Below, one piece after another: positions 16,228-25,684 of a stretch of 64,000 nucleotides of DNA. Positions within the stretch are counted from its first letter, which is position 1, and the number at the start of each line of letters is the position of its first letter. Source of the stretch: Deltaproteobacteria bacterium (lineage in GTDB: Bacteria; Myxococcota; Myxococcia; Myxococcales; SZAS-1). Made by a program: the position numbers and the translations under genes. Under the pieces are notes generated by a model. The model did no database searches. It had not been told where the DNA came from and was given only the letters and a program-made list of their open reading frames with translations. The stretch spans positions 62,001 through 126,000 of the forward strand of contig JAFEBB010000004.1 of the NCBI GenBank assembly GCA_018266075.1, in the 5' to 3' direction.

Positions 16228-17595
16228 ATGTCCGAGCACGCCTCGAGCCAGCCCGAAGATCCGCTCATCGGCGCGATCGTGAGCGGCACCTACAAGGTGG
16301 TGCGACGGCTGGGCGAGGGCGGCATGGGCCGCGTCTACGAGGCCGAGCACCTCCGCTTGCCCAAGCGCGCAGCCGTGAAAGTCCTCCATCCCGACTGGGC
16401 CACGGTGGGCGAGGCCTTCGAGCGATTTCAGCGCGAGGCGGTGATCTCCTCGAGCATCGGCAGCCGGCACATCGTGCAGGTGCACGACCTCGGCCAGCTC
16501 GACGATGGCTCACCGTACATGCTGATGGAGTACCTGCAGGGCGAGGATCTGGCGACGGTGCTCGAGCGCCGGAAGCGGCTGCCGCCCGGCGAGGTGCTCG
16601 CGCTGATGGAGCAGGCGTGCGCGGGCGTGCACGCGGCGCACCAGAAGGGCGTGATCCACCGCGATCTCAAACCGGCGAACCTCTTCGTGGCCCAGCAGGA
16701 GGACGGCGAGCGGGTGGTGAAGGTGCTCGACTTCGGGCTCTCGAAGGTTCGCGGGGCGCGGCGCAGCTCGCTCACGGGCGCGCAGGTGCTGGGCACGCCC
16801 GCGTACATGAGCCCGGAGCAGATCCGCACCAGCGCGGAGGTCGACAGCCGCACCGACGTCTACGCGCTGGGGGCCACGCTCTTCGAGCTGCTCACCGGCG
16901 CTTTGCCCTTCGACGACCCCAACGTGTCCGTGTTGATGGACATGATCCTCGAACAACCACCGCGGCGCGCCCGCGAGCTGGTGCCCGCGCTCGCCGACGC
17001 CATCGACGAGCTGATGGTCCGCGCGCTGGCGAAGGATCCCGCCGAGCGCTTTCAGGACGTCGACGCGTTCTGGGCCGAGGCGAAGTCCGCGCTGCTCGCC
17101 TGCGTGCACCAGTCGCCCGCCCGGCTCTCGCCGACGCTGGTGCTCACGGCCGCCGCGCCCGCGGAGCCCAAGACCGAGCTCGAGCTCGACGCGCCCAGCG
17201 ATCTCCCGGACGCCGACCCTTCGCGGCCGGGCCCGCCCGCCGAGCGGATGCTCTCCACCGAGCTGGAGGCGGCCGCGTTCCGTCCGCGCACCGGGCGCTA
17301 CCTCGGGCTCGGGGCCGGGTTCATCGCTCTGTGCGCGCTCGTGTACGTGCTCTGGCCGTCGTCGAGTCCGCCCGCGCCGACTCCGGCCGCCGCGCTCGAG
17401 CCGGTCCCGGTGCCCACGCCCGCGCCGATCCCCGCCGTGCCCGGGCGCGCGCCCGCCGAGCCGACGCGACCCGCAGTCCGCCCTGCCGCGGCCACGACGC
17501 CCGCCGTCGAGACCGCAAAGCAACTTGTGAAGCATCCCGCGCACCACAAGCCGGCGCGAAACGCGACGCAGCTCGTGCCAGCCGATAGTCTGTGA
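16228..17595 (+). CDS. Membrane Ser/Thr protein kinase
   Basis: A 455-aa eukaryotic-type kinase. The N-terminal catalytic domain (about 25-285) has GEGGMGRV, Lys in AAVKVL, HRDLKPAN, DFG and GTPAYMSPEQ. A Pro- and Ala-rich linker follows, then one transmembrane segment (YLGLGAGFIALCALVYVLW, about 358-376) and a Pro/Ala-rich extracytoplasmic tail with no recognised sensor domain. All catalytic residues are present, so it should be active. The TPR/PEGA protein gene follows after 13 bp. A small perfect hairpin (GGACCC-agc-GGGTCC, 16186-16200) lies just upstream of the start and could be an operator. Confidence 0.93.
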   Translation: MSEHASSQPEDPLIGAIVSGTYKVVRRLGEGGMGRVYEAEHLRLPKRAAVKVLHPDWATVGEAFERFQREAVISSSIGSRHIVQVHDLGQLDDGSPYMLMEYLQGEDLATVLERRKRLPPGEVLALMEQACAGVHAAHQKGVIHRDLKPANLFVAQQEDGERVVKVLDFGLSKVRGARRSSLTGAQVLGTPAYMSPEQIRTSAEVDSRTDVYALGATLFELLTGALPFDDPNVSVLMDMILEQPPRRARELVPALADAIDELMVRALAKDPAERFQDVDAFWAEAKSALLACVHQSPARLSPTLVLTAAAPAEPKTELELDAPSDLPDADPSRPGPPAERMLSTELEAAAFRPRTGRYLGLGAGFIALCALVYVLWPSSSPPAPTPAAALEPVPVPTPAPIPAVPGRAPAEPTRPAVRPAAATTPAVETAKQLVKHPAHHKPARNATQLVPADSL

Positions 17596-17608
17596 TCGAG
17601 GAGAACCG

Positions 17609-18574
17609 ATGCCCCGCCGACTCGCGCTGCTACTCGGACTGACCTGCCTCGCCCTGCCCCGGCTCGCGCGCGCCGACGGCGAGGACGAGGCCAAGCGTGC
17701 CGAGGCGAAGAAGCTCACCACCGACGGCTCGGCGCTGTACACCAAGGGCGATTACGCCAACGCGCTGAAGGACTTCCAGGCCGCGTACGCCGCGCTGCCC
17801 ACCAACAAGCTGCTCTTCAACATCGGCGAAGCGCAGCTGCACCTGGGCCACAAGGCCGAGGCCGCCACCGCCTTCAGCCAGTTCCTCGACGGCACCCTCC
17901 AGGCCGCCGACATCGCTCCGCAGCGCAAGCTCGCCAAGGAGAAGCTGGCCGAGCTGGTGCAGGGCCTGGCGCGGATCCGCGTCGACGCGGTGCCCAACGA
18001 CGCGCTGGTGAACCTCGATGGCCAGCTGCTTCCCGAGGGCGGCGCGTTCGTGGTCCCGGGCAAGCACCAGCTCGAGGCGAACAAGCCAGGCTTCAAGCCG
18101 CTCACCATGGAGATCAGCGCGCACGGCGCCGAGGACCGCAAGGTGTCCATGCGGCTCGAGGCCGACGTGCCCGCCGCCAGCGCGACCCTCACGCCGCCCG
18201 TGGAGAGCACGCCGCCACCGGCGCCCGCGCCTGTCGTCCTGGTGGCGCCTGCACCGCCGCCGGATCACACCGCGTCCTGGGTGCTGATTGGCCTGGGCGC
18301 TGCGTCGCTGGCCACGAGCGCCGTCACCGGCGTGCTCGCGGCGAACGACAACGGCAAGCTCGCCAATGCGGTGAACGGCTCGAACCCGCTCACCAACGCG
18401 CAGGTGGCGAGCCTGCGGACCTCCGTCCGCACCGAGGCGTGGATCTCGACGGCCACGCTGGGCGCCGGAGCCGTCGCAGCCGGCGTGGGCGCGTTCTTGC
18501 TGATGCGGGGCGACAAGTCCGCGGTGGCCACGACCGCGCTCGACGGCCAGCCCGCGCTGGCCCTGAGGTTCTAG
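17609..18574 (+). CDS. TPR/PEGA-type envelope protein
   Basis: A 321-aa exported protein. A signal peptide to about residue 22 (LARA|DG) precedes TPR-like helices (about 30-115), with the pattern GDYANALKDFQAAY common in myxobacterial envelope proteins. A PEGA-like beta domain follows (about 120-190, IRVDAVPNDALVNLDGQ...PGKHQLEANKPGF). A Pro-rich stretch leads to two hydrophobic segments near the C-terminus (about 225-245 and 275-295). GAGGAG precedes the ATG. Such proteins often sit beside Ser/Thr kinases; this one is directly downstream of one. Its role is inferred to be envelope-related; the precise function is unknown. Confidence 0.82.
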   Translation: MPRRLALLLGLTCLALPRLARADGEDEAKRAEAKKLTTDGSALYTKGDYANALKDFQAAYAALPTNKLLFNIGEAQLHLGHKAEAATAFSQFLDGTLQAADIAPQRKLAKEKLAELVQGLARIRVDAVPNDALVNLDGQLLPEGGAFVVPGKHQLEANKPGFKPLTMEISAHGAEDRKVSMRLEADVPAASATLTPPVESTPPPAPAPVVLVAPAPPPDHTASWVLIGLGAASLATSAVTGVLAANDNGKLANAVNGSNPLTNAQVASLRTSVRTEAWISTATLGAGAVAAGVGAFLLMRGDKSAVATTALDGQPALALRF

Positions 18575-18576
18575 CC

Positions 18577-19854
18577 ATGCGTCTCCGGCTCGTGGTGGTG
18601 GTGCTCGCAGCAGCCGCGGCAGGCTGCATCTTCTTCGTGGACCCCGACGTGCAGTGCAAGCAGGACTCCGACTGCAAGGGCTCGGGGCAGATCTGCCAGC
18701 CGAACCACATCTGCGGCACGCCCAACGGCGATGGCTCCAGCGGCTCGAGCGGCAGCACCGGCAGCGACAGCGGCAGCACCGGCACCGGCAGCACCGGCAC
18801 CGGCAGCACCACTGGCACCACGACCGGCGACTCGAGCTCGAGCGGAACCACCGGCATCGCCACCGCCGGCCCCATCGGGACCTTCACCAGCATCCCCTTG
18901 AGCGGCGACGGCGCGCGCTACGGCCCCGGCGAGATGCGCATCGGCGCGCGCATGTACCTCATCGGCGGCGTGGAGCTGGGCAACGTCTACCCGGTGAACG
19001 TGGTGGCGGCGACCCTGCGGCCCGACGCGGGCAGCATCGACTTCGCGGACGTGGGCTCCTCGCTGGTGACCGGCCGGCACCACCCGGTCATCGTGAAGCT
19101 CGACCACGACGTGGTGGTCCTGGGCGGCGAGCTCCCCGACGGCGGCGTGGCCGACGACGAGTCCGCGCCGATCCTCGACGGCGGCACCATGGGCCCGTTC
19201 ACGGTGATCCCCGGCGGGCTCCTGCACGTCCCGCGCTACGGCGCGACGATGGCGCGGCAGAACGGCGTGGTGATCGTCATGGGCGGCGTCTCCAAGACTC
19301 CGGACGGCGGCGCAGGCTTCCAGGGAACGGTGGAGTCGGCGGCGCTGGGCGCAGACGGCGGCCTCGGTCCGTTCAACATCACCTTCCCCAGCGACACCAC
19401 GTACCTCCGCGCCTTCTTCGACGCCACCGCGCTGGGCCAAAGCGCCATCGCCATGGCCGGCGGCGTGAACCACTTCCTGCTCTCGGACAAGTCGATCACC
19501 TTGGGCATCCCCTACGCCGACGGCGGCGCGAGCGGCTTTGGCAGCAACACCAACACCACCGTGGGCCACATCGACGGCAAGGTCTTCGCGCGCGGCGGGC
19601 GCCTGCACGTCCTGAGCGGGCTCACCGAGCTCCTGGGCAACGTGACGCCGGTGAACGAGGCCTTCGACTACACGCCCGCCAACGGCAACCTCACCACCGC
19701 CAGCCAGGCCGACGCGCCGCTGAACGAGCCGCGCGCGGGCTTCGTGGTCGACGAGTACAACGGCGTGCTCTACGTCGTCGGCGGCGTGAGCGGCGACGCG
19801 GGCGTGAACAGCGTGAACTACGCGCCCGACGTGGAGATCGCCCCGCTGCCGTAG
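18577..19854 (+). CDS. Kelch-like beta-propeller lipoprotein
   Basis: A 425-aa lipoprotein (lipobox AAAGC). A short cysteine module (QDSDCKGSGQICQPNHICG) is followed by a Gly/Ser/Thr linker to about residue 95. The rest carries about six kelch-like blades recognisable by GG turns: MYLIGG, VVVLGGE, VVIVMGG, AIAMAGG, LHVLSG and LYVVGG. This predicts an extracellular beta-propeller, probably for binding. It starts 2 bp after the PEGA protein stop and is likely the last gene of the kinase operon. The ATG at 18577 begins the signal peptide; the frame is open further upstream but overlaps the previous gene. Confidence 0.82.
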   Translation: MRLRLVVVVLAAAAAGCIFFVDPDVQCKQDSDCKGSGQICQPNHICGTPNGDGSSGSSGSTGSDSGSTGTGSTGTGSTTGTTTGDSSSSGTTGIATAGPIGTFTSIPLSGDGARYGPGEMRIGARMYLIGGVELGNVYPVNVVAATLRPDAGSIDFADVGSSLVTGRHHPVIVKLDHDVVVLGGELPDGGVADDESAPILDGGTMGPFTVIPGGLLHVPRYGATMARQNGVVIVMGGVSKTPDGGAGFQGTVESAALGADGGLGPFNITFPSDTTYLRAFFDATALGQSAIAMAGGVNHFLLSDKSITLGIPYADGGASGFGSNTNTTVGHIDGKVFARGGRLHVLSGLTELLGNVTPVNEAFDYTPANGNLTTASQADAPLNEPRAGFVVDEYNGVLYVVGGVSGDAGVNSVNYAPDVEIAPLP

Positions 19855-19949
19855 CCGGAAAACGCCGCGTCCAAGGTGGACAGCCGCGCGCGCATGCGAA
19901 CGCGCACGTTCGGCGCTAGGGTTCCGCGCTCAACGCATTGGAGAACCGC

Positions 19950-20453
19950 ATGCACTCGCTGCTCCTCGCATTCGTGGCCGCCGCGGCGCTCGCGCCGGGC
20001 ACCCCCGCGCCCGACGTGTCCGCGCCCAACCAGGACGGCAAGCTGGTGAAGATCAGCGAGCTCAAGGGCAAGCCCGTGCTCGTCTACTTCTACCCGAAGG
20101 ACGACACCCCGGGCTGCACCAAGGAAGCCTGCACCCTGCGCGACGACTACTCCAAGTTCCAGAAGGCCGGCGCGGTGATCCTCGGCGTCTCGCGCCAGGA
20201 CGCGAAGAGCCACCAGGAGTTCAAGGCCAAGTACCACCTGCCCTTCGACCTGCTCATCGACGCGGACGGCAAGTTCGCCGCTGCGTTCGGCGTGGACACC
20301 ATGCCGGTGGTCGGCTTCCACAAGCGCCAGAGCGTGCTCCTCGACGCGCAGGGCAAGGTCATCAAGTTCTTCCCCGACGTGGATCCAGCCTCGCACTCGG
20401 CCGAAGTGCTGGCGCTGCTGCAGAAGCAGGCCCAGCCCGCGGCTCAAAAGTAA
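19950..20453 (+). CDS. Exported BCP/PrxQ-type peroxiredoxin
   Basis: A 167-aa thiol peroxidase of the bacterioferritin-comigratory (PrxQ) group. It has the peroxidatic motif YPKDDTPGCTKE, with the resolving Cys five residues after the peroxidatic one (GCTKEAC), the usual spacing in this group. The N-terminus (MHSLLLAFVAAAALAPG) looks like a signal peptide, so it probably works outside the cytoplasm, reducing hydroperoxides in the envelope. GGAG lies just upstream of the ATG at 19950; an in-frame TTG 12 nt earlier is less likely. It converges with the MYXO-CTERM gene, with 4 bp between the stops. Confidence 0.92.
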   Translation: MHSLLLAFVAAAALAPGTPAPDVSAPNQDGKLVKISELKGKPVLVYFYPKDDTPGCTKEACTLRDDYSKFQKAGAVILGVSRQDAKSHQEFKAKYHLPFDLLIDADGKFAAAFGVDTMPVVGFHKRQSVLLDAQGKVIKFFPDVDPASHSAEVLALLQKQAQPAAQK

Positions 20454-20457
20454 CAAT

Positions 20458-21414
20458 TCATGAGTACCTCCGGCGGCGGAGTGCGAGGACCGCTGCAGCA
20501 AGCAGCGGCAGCCCGACGTCGCCGGAGGCCGCGCCACAGCCCGCGCCCGAGCCGCCGGCGGCCTTGTAGAGCCGCCAGAAGTCGTCGATGACCTGCGGCG
20601 TGCCGTCCATGGGATTCGAGCAGGGGCCGACGTTGCCCGCGCTGTCGACGGCGCGCACCTGCGCGACGTAGGTGAGCCCGTCGATGAGCAAGCTGCCTGA
20701 ATCGTCGGGCACGCGCCCGGACGTGACCGTTCCCGCTAGCTCGACCACTGCCGCACCCGGATAGCAGTCGTAGGACGCATAGGTGCCACCGTCGCTCGCG
20801 GCCGACGCGGAGATGGCCTCGTCGTCGTCCGTATTCTTGAGCGCGAGCAATACTTCATAATTTGCAATGTCCGAATCGCCGGGACTGGTGAACGCCACCG
20901 TGAGGTGCTGGTCGCCGGGACTGACCGCGTCGAGGCGTGGCGCGCCTGGCGCGAGCGCGTCGTAGGCGATGGTCGCCGTGGCCGTGGCGTGCTCCTGCGT
21001 GACCGTGCCCGTGTACGCCGTCGTCTGCCAGAACTCGTAGAGGCACACGTTCCAGCCGTAGGAAGCGCCGACGCTGCAGCTCGACTTCGCCAGCGAGCGT
21101 GCGTACAGCGTCGCGGTGTTGCCGCTGGTGTCCGTGCTCGTGATCGAGCGCAGGGACACGAGCGAGATGGCGTCGTCGGGCAAGGTCACGGAAGTGTCGT
21201 CGGTGGCGGGCGAGGGACAGCTGTTGGTCGTGGCGAAGAGTTGCATCGTCGGCGTGGAGCTGGCGCTGCTCTCCGAAGCGAGCGTGAAGCTCACCACGTC
21301 GGAGTTGTTGCTCACGCAGTCCGTGTTGCTCAGCGTGGCCGTTCCCACGCTCACGCTCTGCGCGGACGCGGTGCGGGCGAGCCCGCCGATCAAGACCAGG
21401 GCGATCGTTCTCAT
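20458..21414 (-). CDS. Secreted Fn3-like protein with MYXO-CTERM-type C-terminus
   Basis: A 318-aa protein with a signal peptide (cleavage after TASA, about residue 18) and Ser/Thr-rich beta segments. A fibronectin-III-like domain spans about residues 155-275 (APGAPRLDAVSPGDQHLTV...LTYVAQVRAVDSAGN). The C-terminus has GGSGAGCGAASG, a short hydrophobic helix, then RRRR, the layout of the MYXO-CTERM surface-sorting signal. The Cys in that signal is the expected processing and lipidation site. It is probably displayed on the cell surface. An AT-rich codon island (20848-20877) encodes DIANYEVLL. Confidence 0.85.
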   Translation of the reverse strand: MRTIALVLIGGLARTASAQSVSVGTATLSNTDCVSNNSDVVSFTLASESSASSTPTMQLFATTNSCPSPATDDTSVTLPDDAISLVSLRSITSTDTSGNTATLYARSLAKSSCSVGASYGWNVCLYEFWQTTAYTGTVTQEHATATATIAYDALAPGAPRLDAVSPGDQHLTVAFTSPGDSDIANYEVLLALKNTDDDEAISASAASDGGTYASYDCYPGAAVVELAGTVTSGRVPDDSGSLLIDGLTYVAQVRAVDSAGNVGPCSNPMDGTPQVIDDFWRLYKAAGGSGAGCGAASGDVGLPLLAAAVLALRRRRYS

Positions 21415-21494
21415 GTGCTGCTCCTGCGCCCCCGCGGCGCAGGCAAGTAGAAGGTCCGAGTCTGAAGAGCCTGTGAAGCAAGTAGGATGCGGCC

Positions 21495-23813
21495 ATGCGA
21501 CGGCTCCTCCTGGCGCTCGCCCTCTCGCTCGCGGGCTGCACGCAAACGCCCGCGGGCAGCGACGGCGGACATCTCGATGCGGGGCCGTCGGATGCGGGCG
21601 GCGTCGACGCGGGCAATCTCGATGCAGGCCACGTCGACGCTGGGCCCAATGACGCGGGTCCGAACGACGCGGGTCCGAGCGACGCCGGTCCGGAGGACGC
21701 TGGATCCGACGCCGGTGCTTCTCTGCCGCTGATCCCGCTTGGCCTCGACGCGTACCGCCAGTGGTCCGACTGGCCGCGCCTGCGCATCGGCATGCGCACG
21801 GTGATGCGCAGCACCTTCGATCGCGCAGGCGGCAACGAGGGCGCCGACGCCAGCCACTTCCTCCGCGAGGACAGCGCCGGCCACTTCGTGGCCACCGAGC
21901 TCGCCGGCCCGGGCGCGCTGGTGTTCTTCCGCACCAACCACTGGCACGGCAGCCCCTGGCACGAGGTCGTCGACGGAACGGACCAGGTGGTCACCGAGTC
22001 GAGCACCGCGAATCCGAATAATCCCGTGGCCGGCTCGGTCTTCCTGCCGCAGAACCTGTTCCCGAATCCGCTCACCTGGACCTGGTCCATCACCCAGGGC
22101 GCAGATCTCAACTGGGTGCCCATGCCGTTCACGAGCTCGTTCCAGATTGCCTACGAGCGCACGCACTATGGAACCGGGTATTACATAATCAATACACTAC
22201 CTGTTGGCGCGGAGAACCTGGTCTCGCCGCTCACGGCCTGGACACCCACGCCGCCCGGCGACGACGTGCTCGCCCTCATCGCCGACGCCGGCACCGACCT
22301 CGCGCCCGCGACCGGCGACATCACCTCGAACAGCGGCACGGTGACCATTCCTGCCTCGGGATCGATCGTCCTCGCGGATCTCACGGGGCCTGCGCAGCTT
22401 CGCGCCATCAAGCTGACCGCGAACCTCGCCGACGCCACCTCGCTCGAGTCCGTCCACATCCGCATCACCTGGGACAGCCGCTCGCAGCCGAGCGTCGACG
22501 CGCCGCTGCCGCTGTTCTTTGGAACCGGCAACTTCTACAACCGCACCGGGCGCGAGTATCTGGTGAAGGCCTTCCCCGTCACAGTGCGCGAGGCGAACTC
22601 GCAAGTCGAGCTATCGAGTTACTTCCCCATGCCCTACTTCCATGGCGCGCACGTGGAGCTCGTGGGCGGCGGCACGGCCGTGAGCGGCGTGACCTGGGAG
22701 CTGCGCAGCGAGCCGTTGCCGAGCCCGACGCCGATCGTCGGGTACTTCCACGCGACGTACGTCGACCAGGGCACGCCCACTGCGGGACAGGATCTGGTGC
22801 TGCTCGACACGAACAACATCGAAGGCAGCGTCGACTGGTGCGGCCAGCTGGTGGGAACCGCGTTCACCTTCAGCGATCAGGCCGTGCTCACCACGCTCGA
22901 GGGCGATCCGCGCTTCTTCTTCGACGACAGCCAGAGCCCCCAAGCGCAAGGCACGGGCACCGAAGAATGGGGCGGCGGTGGCGACTACTGGGGCGGCCAG
23001 ACGATGACGCTCCCGTTCGCAGGTCACCCCACGGGCGCGCCCGATGCCGCGAGCGCGCAGGCCCCGGCGGATCTCGTCGAGTCCGCGTATCGATATCTGC
23101 TCGCGGATCTCTTCCCGTTCGGTCGCAACGCGCGCATCCAGCTCGAGCACGGCGGAACCGACCAATCCGTCGAGCACTACCGCACGCTCACCAGCTGGTA
23201 CGGCTTGCCGGGTGCGTGCCTGGTGCCCGTGGACTCATTGCACGTGAGCGACGTCGTCGATGAGCAGGCTCATAACTATCAATCTCCCAATGCGTCGACG
23301 GTGGACACCGTCACCAGCCGCTACGAGTGGGGCGTGGACACGCTCGGCAGCACCACGATCTTTCCGGCCACCACCGACGAAGGCCGTCACACCACGGGCG
23401 CGAGCGAATTCACGCTCTCGATCGACTCCGACAACTTCGGGCTCGTGCTGCGCCGCAAGATGGATCAGAGCTTTCCGGATCAGCGCGCCACCGTGGAGAT
23501 CGCGGATCCCGACGGCGGCGCGTTCGCGTCGGCGGGTGTGTGGCTCAGCCCGGGCTCCAATTCGTGCGTGTACTCGAACCCGCCGGGCGAGCTCGACGCG
23601 CCGCTGATCTCGCTCGAGACCTCGAACCGACAATGGCGCGAGGACGAGTTCCTGGTGCCGCAATCGCTGACGCGCGGGCGCTCGGCCGTCCGGGTGCGGC
23701 TCACCTTCACGCCCAACGCCCAGCCGCTGCTCCCCGACGCCGGCGCAGCGCCCGCGGCCTGGAGCGAGTTCCGCTACTGGGCCTACGCCTGGAAGCTCCC
23801 GACGCTCCCATAG
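21495..23813 (+). CDS. DUF2961/GH172-like lipoprotein
   Basis: A 772-aa lipoprotein (lipobox SLAGC) with an Asp-Ala-Gly linker of about ten repeats to residue 76. The large domain after it matches the DUF2961 pattern now classed as glycoside hydrolase family GH172: RSTFDRAGGNEGAD, ELAGPGALVFFRTNHW, FQIAYERTHYGTGYY and GTGTEEWGGGGDYWGG. Characterised GH172 enzymes act on fructofuranosides and arabinofuranosides. A second beta-rich region follows to the C-terminus. I infer a surface glycosidase; the substrate is unknown. AT-rich codon islands lie at 22166-22206 and 23267-23291. It is divergent from the MYXO-CTERM gene (80 bp). Confidence 0.78.
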   Translation: MRRLLLALALSLAGCTQTPAGSDGGHLDAGPSDAGGVDAGNLDAGHVDAGPNDAGPNDAGPSDAGPEDAGSDAGASLPLIPLGLDAYRQWSDWPRLRIGMRTVMRSTFDRAGGNEGADASHFLREDSAGHFVATELAGPGALVFFRTNHWHGSPWHEVVDGTDQVVTESSTANPNNPVAGSVFLPQNLFPNPLTWTWSITQGADLNWVPMPFTSSFQIAYERTHYGTGYYIINTLPVGAENLVSPLTAWTPTPPGDDVLALIADAGTDLAPATGDITSNSGTVTIPASGSIVLADLTGPAQLRAIKLTANLADATSLESVHIRITWDSRSQPSVDAPLPLFFGTGNFYNRTGREYLVKAFPVTVREANSQVELSSYFPMPYFHGAHVELVGGGTAVSGVTWELRSEPLPSPTPIVGYFHATYVDQGTPTAGQDLVLLDTNNIEGSVDWCGQLVGTAFTFSDQAVLTTLEGDPRFFFDDSQSPQAQGTGTEEWGGGGDYWGGQTMTLPFAGHPTGAPDAASAQAPADLVESAYRYLLADLFPFGRNARIQLEHGGTDQSVEHYRTLTSWYGLPGACLVPVDSLHVSDVVDEQAHNYQSPNASTVDTVTSRYEWGVDTLGSTTIFPATTDEGRHTTGASEFTLSIDSDNFGLVLRRKMDQSFPDQRATVEIADPDGGAFASAGVWLSPGSNSCVYSNPPGELDAPLISLETSNRQWREDEFLVPQSLTRGRSAVRVRLTFTPNAQPLLPDAGAAPAAWSEFRYWAYAWKLPTLP

Positions 23814-23858
23814 TTGAAGCTTTTCCCGGCCTCGCGCACCCAGGGGCGAAGCCCGCCA

Positions 23859-25190
23859 ATGTCCACGCCGCGCGCCACACCCGAGCCGCTCACTGCCTCG
23901 CTCCTCGCGGGCGTCATCGGCGCGACCGTGCTCGGGCTCGGGCTGCGGCTGCTCTGGGTGCTGAAGCTCCATCCGCCTTCGAGCGAAGTCTTCTCGGACA
24001 TGCAGAGCTACGTCGACCGCGCGCGGCACCTGCTGGCCGGCCGCTACGACTCCGGCGATTGGCTCTATCCGCCGGGGACGTCGGCGCCGCTCGCGCTGTG
24101 GATGAAGCTCACCCCGTTCAGCTGGCAGCGCTCGGCCGCGGTGATGCAGGCGGTGCTCGCAGCCGCGGAGATCCCGCTGATCTTCATCGGCGCGCGGCGC
24201 TGGTTCGGGAATCGCGTGGCGCTCATGGCCGCGGCGAGCTTCTCGATCTACTACCTGGCCATCGACTACGCGGGGCTGTTCTCGAGCGAGGTCTACCTCA
24301 CGTTCTGGCTCGTCCTCGCCGTCGCGCTGCTCGATCCGGATCGTCCCGTGCGCATGGCGCTCGCCGGATTGGCGCTCGGCCTCGGCGCGCTCGCGAAGCC
24401 GCAAGTGATGCTGCTCGCGCCCATGTGGTTCGGGCTGCTCGCGATGCGACGTCAATGGAACCAAGCCGCGGCGCTCACCGCGGCCTGCGCAGCGGTGGTG
24501 TTGCCGGCGAGCATCATCTGCACCCGTGCGACAGGCCACCTCCAGGTGCTCTCATCCACGAGCGGCGTGGTGATGGTGCAGGCCTGGTGCCCGGTCAAAG
24601 ACGTCGAGGCGCACTCCAGCGCCTGGAGCATGGCGTTCGGGTTGCCCACGGTGTCCACGCGCATCGGCCGCGGCGAGCAGGAAGCGATGTGGGGCCACGC
24701 GAGGTACGACGTGCCCTTCACCGACTCGGGCTTCTACATGCGCGAGGGCCTGCGTTGCATCGCCCGCTTCCCCGCGCACGCGCTGCGCACGCTGGCGCTG
24801 AACCTCTGGGACACCTTCGGCGGACCGCCGTGGTCCTTCCAGGGTCCGTGGCCCGACGCCGCCACCGACTGGCGCAAGCCCACGCTCTGGTGCAACCAGC
24901 TCTTCTCCTGGCTGGTGGTGCCGTTCGCGTTCCTGGGGATGTGGCGCCACCGCCGCGATCGCGGAATGCTCTTCGCCGTGACCCTGCCCGTGGCCTCCTG
25001 CATCGTGACCTGCCTGGTGTTCCACGGCGAGCCGCGCTTCCGCGTGCCCTACGACTTCGCGATCCTCGTCGGCGCGTGGATGGGCCTGGCGTCGATGCGG
25101 CGCTCGCGCGAGGTCGCGCCGGTGGCCCGGGATGCGCCGGTGACCCAGGTGGAGCGGTCGCCGGACGTCGCCGCGAGGACCTCGGCATGA
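23859..25190 (+). CDS. GT-C-type membrane glycosyltransferase (paralogue 1)
   Basis: A 443-aa polytopic protein with about nine to ten hydrophobic helices. It has a PMT/ArnT-like first loop: FSDMQSYVDRARHL, with an acidic residue typical of the GT-C catalytic site, then YPPGTSAPLALW. Conserved blocks shared with the genes at 27735 and 30839 include FYMREGLRC, FGGPPWS and FHGEPRFRVPYD. GT-C enzymes transfer sugars from polyprenyl-phosphate donors on the periplasmic side; donor and acceptor cannot be named. The ATG at 23859 is preferred over an earlier in-frame one. Its stop overlaps the crystallin gene start (ATGA). Confidence 0.82.
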   Translation: MSTPRATPEPLTASLLAGVIGATVLGLGLRLLWVLKLHPPSSEVFSDMQSYVDRARHLLAGRYDSGDWLYPPGTSAPLALWMKLTPFSWQRSAAVMQAVLAAAEIPLIFIGARRWFGNRVALMAAASFSIYYLAIDYAGLFSSEVYLTFWLVLAVALLDPDRPVRMALAGLALGLGALAKPQVMLLAPMWFGLLAMRRQWNQAAALTAACAAVVLPASIICTRATGHLQVLSSTSGVVMVQAWCPVKDVEAHSSAWSMAFGLPTVSTRIGRGEQEAMWGHARYDVPFTDSGFYMREGLRCIARFPAHALRTLALNLWDTFGGPPWSFQGPWPDAATDWRKPTLWCNQLFSWLVVPFAFLGMWRHRRDRGMLFAVTLPVASCIVTCLVFHGEPRFRVPYDFAILVGAWMGLASMRRSREVAPVARDAPVTQVERSPDVAARTSA

Positions 25191-25678
25191 ACACCTTGCT
25201 GCTTCGGCTCATGCTCAGCTCGGGGCTTCCCCTGCCGCCGCACCCGCGTCCGCCGCCACCGCCGACGCCGGTCATTGGCCGCTGGGCGGTGATCCTCTTC
25301 CAGGACATCGACTTTCGCGGACAAGCGCTGCACTTCAACGACAGCAAGGCAGAGCTCACCTCGGACAACTTCAACGACGCGGCGAGCTCGCTCAAGGTCG
25401 TCATCGGCGCGAAGGTGCGCTTCTACGAGGACGCCAACTTCAAGGGCGCGTACTTCACCTTCAACTGCCCGCACCCCATCGGCAACGTGGACCAGGGCTC
25501 CTTCTGCGAAGTGAACAATCTGGTTAATGACGTGCAGACCGGCTGGTTGTGCAACTGGCGCCCCGGCGCCGACGAGTGCCAGGGCTGGTGGAACGACCGC
25601 ATCTCCTCGGTGGAGATCGTGGGGCCGGCCGACGAGCACCAGCCGCCCGGCGTGGTGGACTCGGGGCACAAGCGCTGA
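25187..25678 (+). CDS. Beta-gamma crystallin (protein S-like)
   Basis: A 163-aa protein. A hydrophobic N-terminus and Pro-rich segment (about 1-29) precede a beta-gamma crystallin region. Two calcium-binding signatures of the N/D-N/D-x-x-S-S type are visible: NDAASS (about residue 66) and NDRISS (about residue 144), each following a Greek-key strand pair (AVILFQDIDFRG, VRFYEDANFKGAYF). Protein S of Myxococcus, a spore-coat protein, is of this family. Four cysteines lie in the second half. The ATGA overlap with the glycosyltransferase implies translational coupling. The N-terminus may be a signal or anchor. Confidence 0.85.
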   Translation: MNTLLLRLMLSSGLPLPPHPRPPPPPTPVIGRWAVILFQDIDFRGQALHFNDSKAELTSDNFNDAASSLKVVIGAKVRFYEDANFKGAYFTFNCPHPIGNVDQGSFCEVNNLVNDVQTGWLCNWRPGADECQGWWNDRISSVEIVGPADEHQPPGVVDSGHKR

Positions 25679-25684
25679 GGGGCG

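Noticed and set aside
14448-17588. 1046-codon plus-strand open frame
   Set aside because: It covers the multi-PAS gene in antisense and the kinase in another frame; no domain is recognisable.
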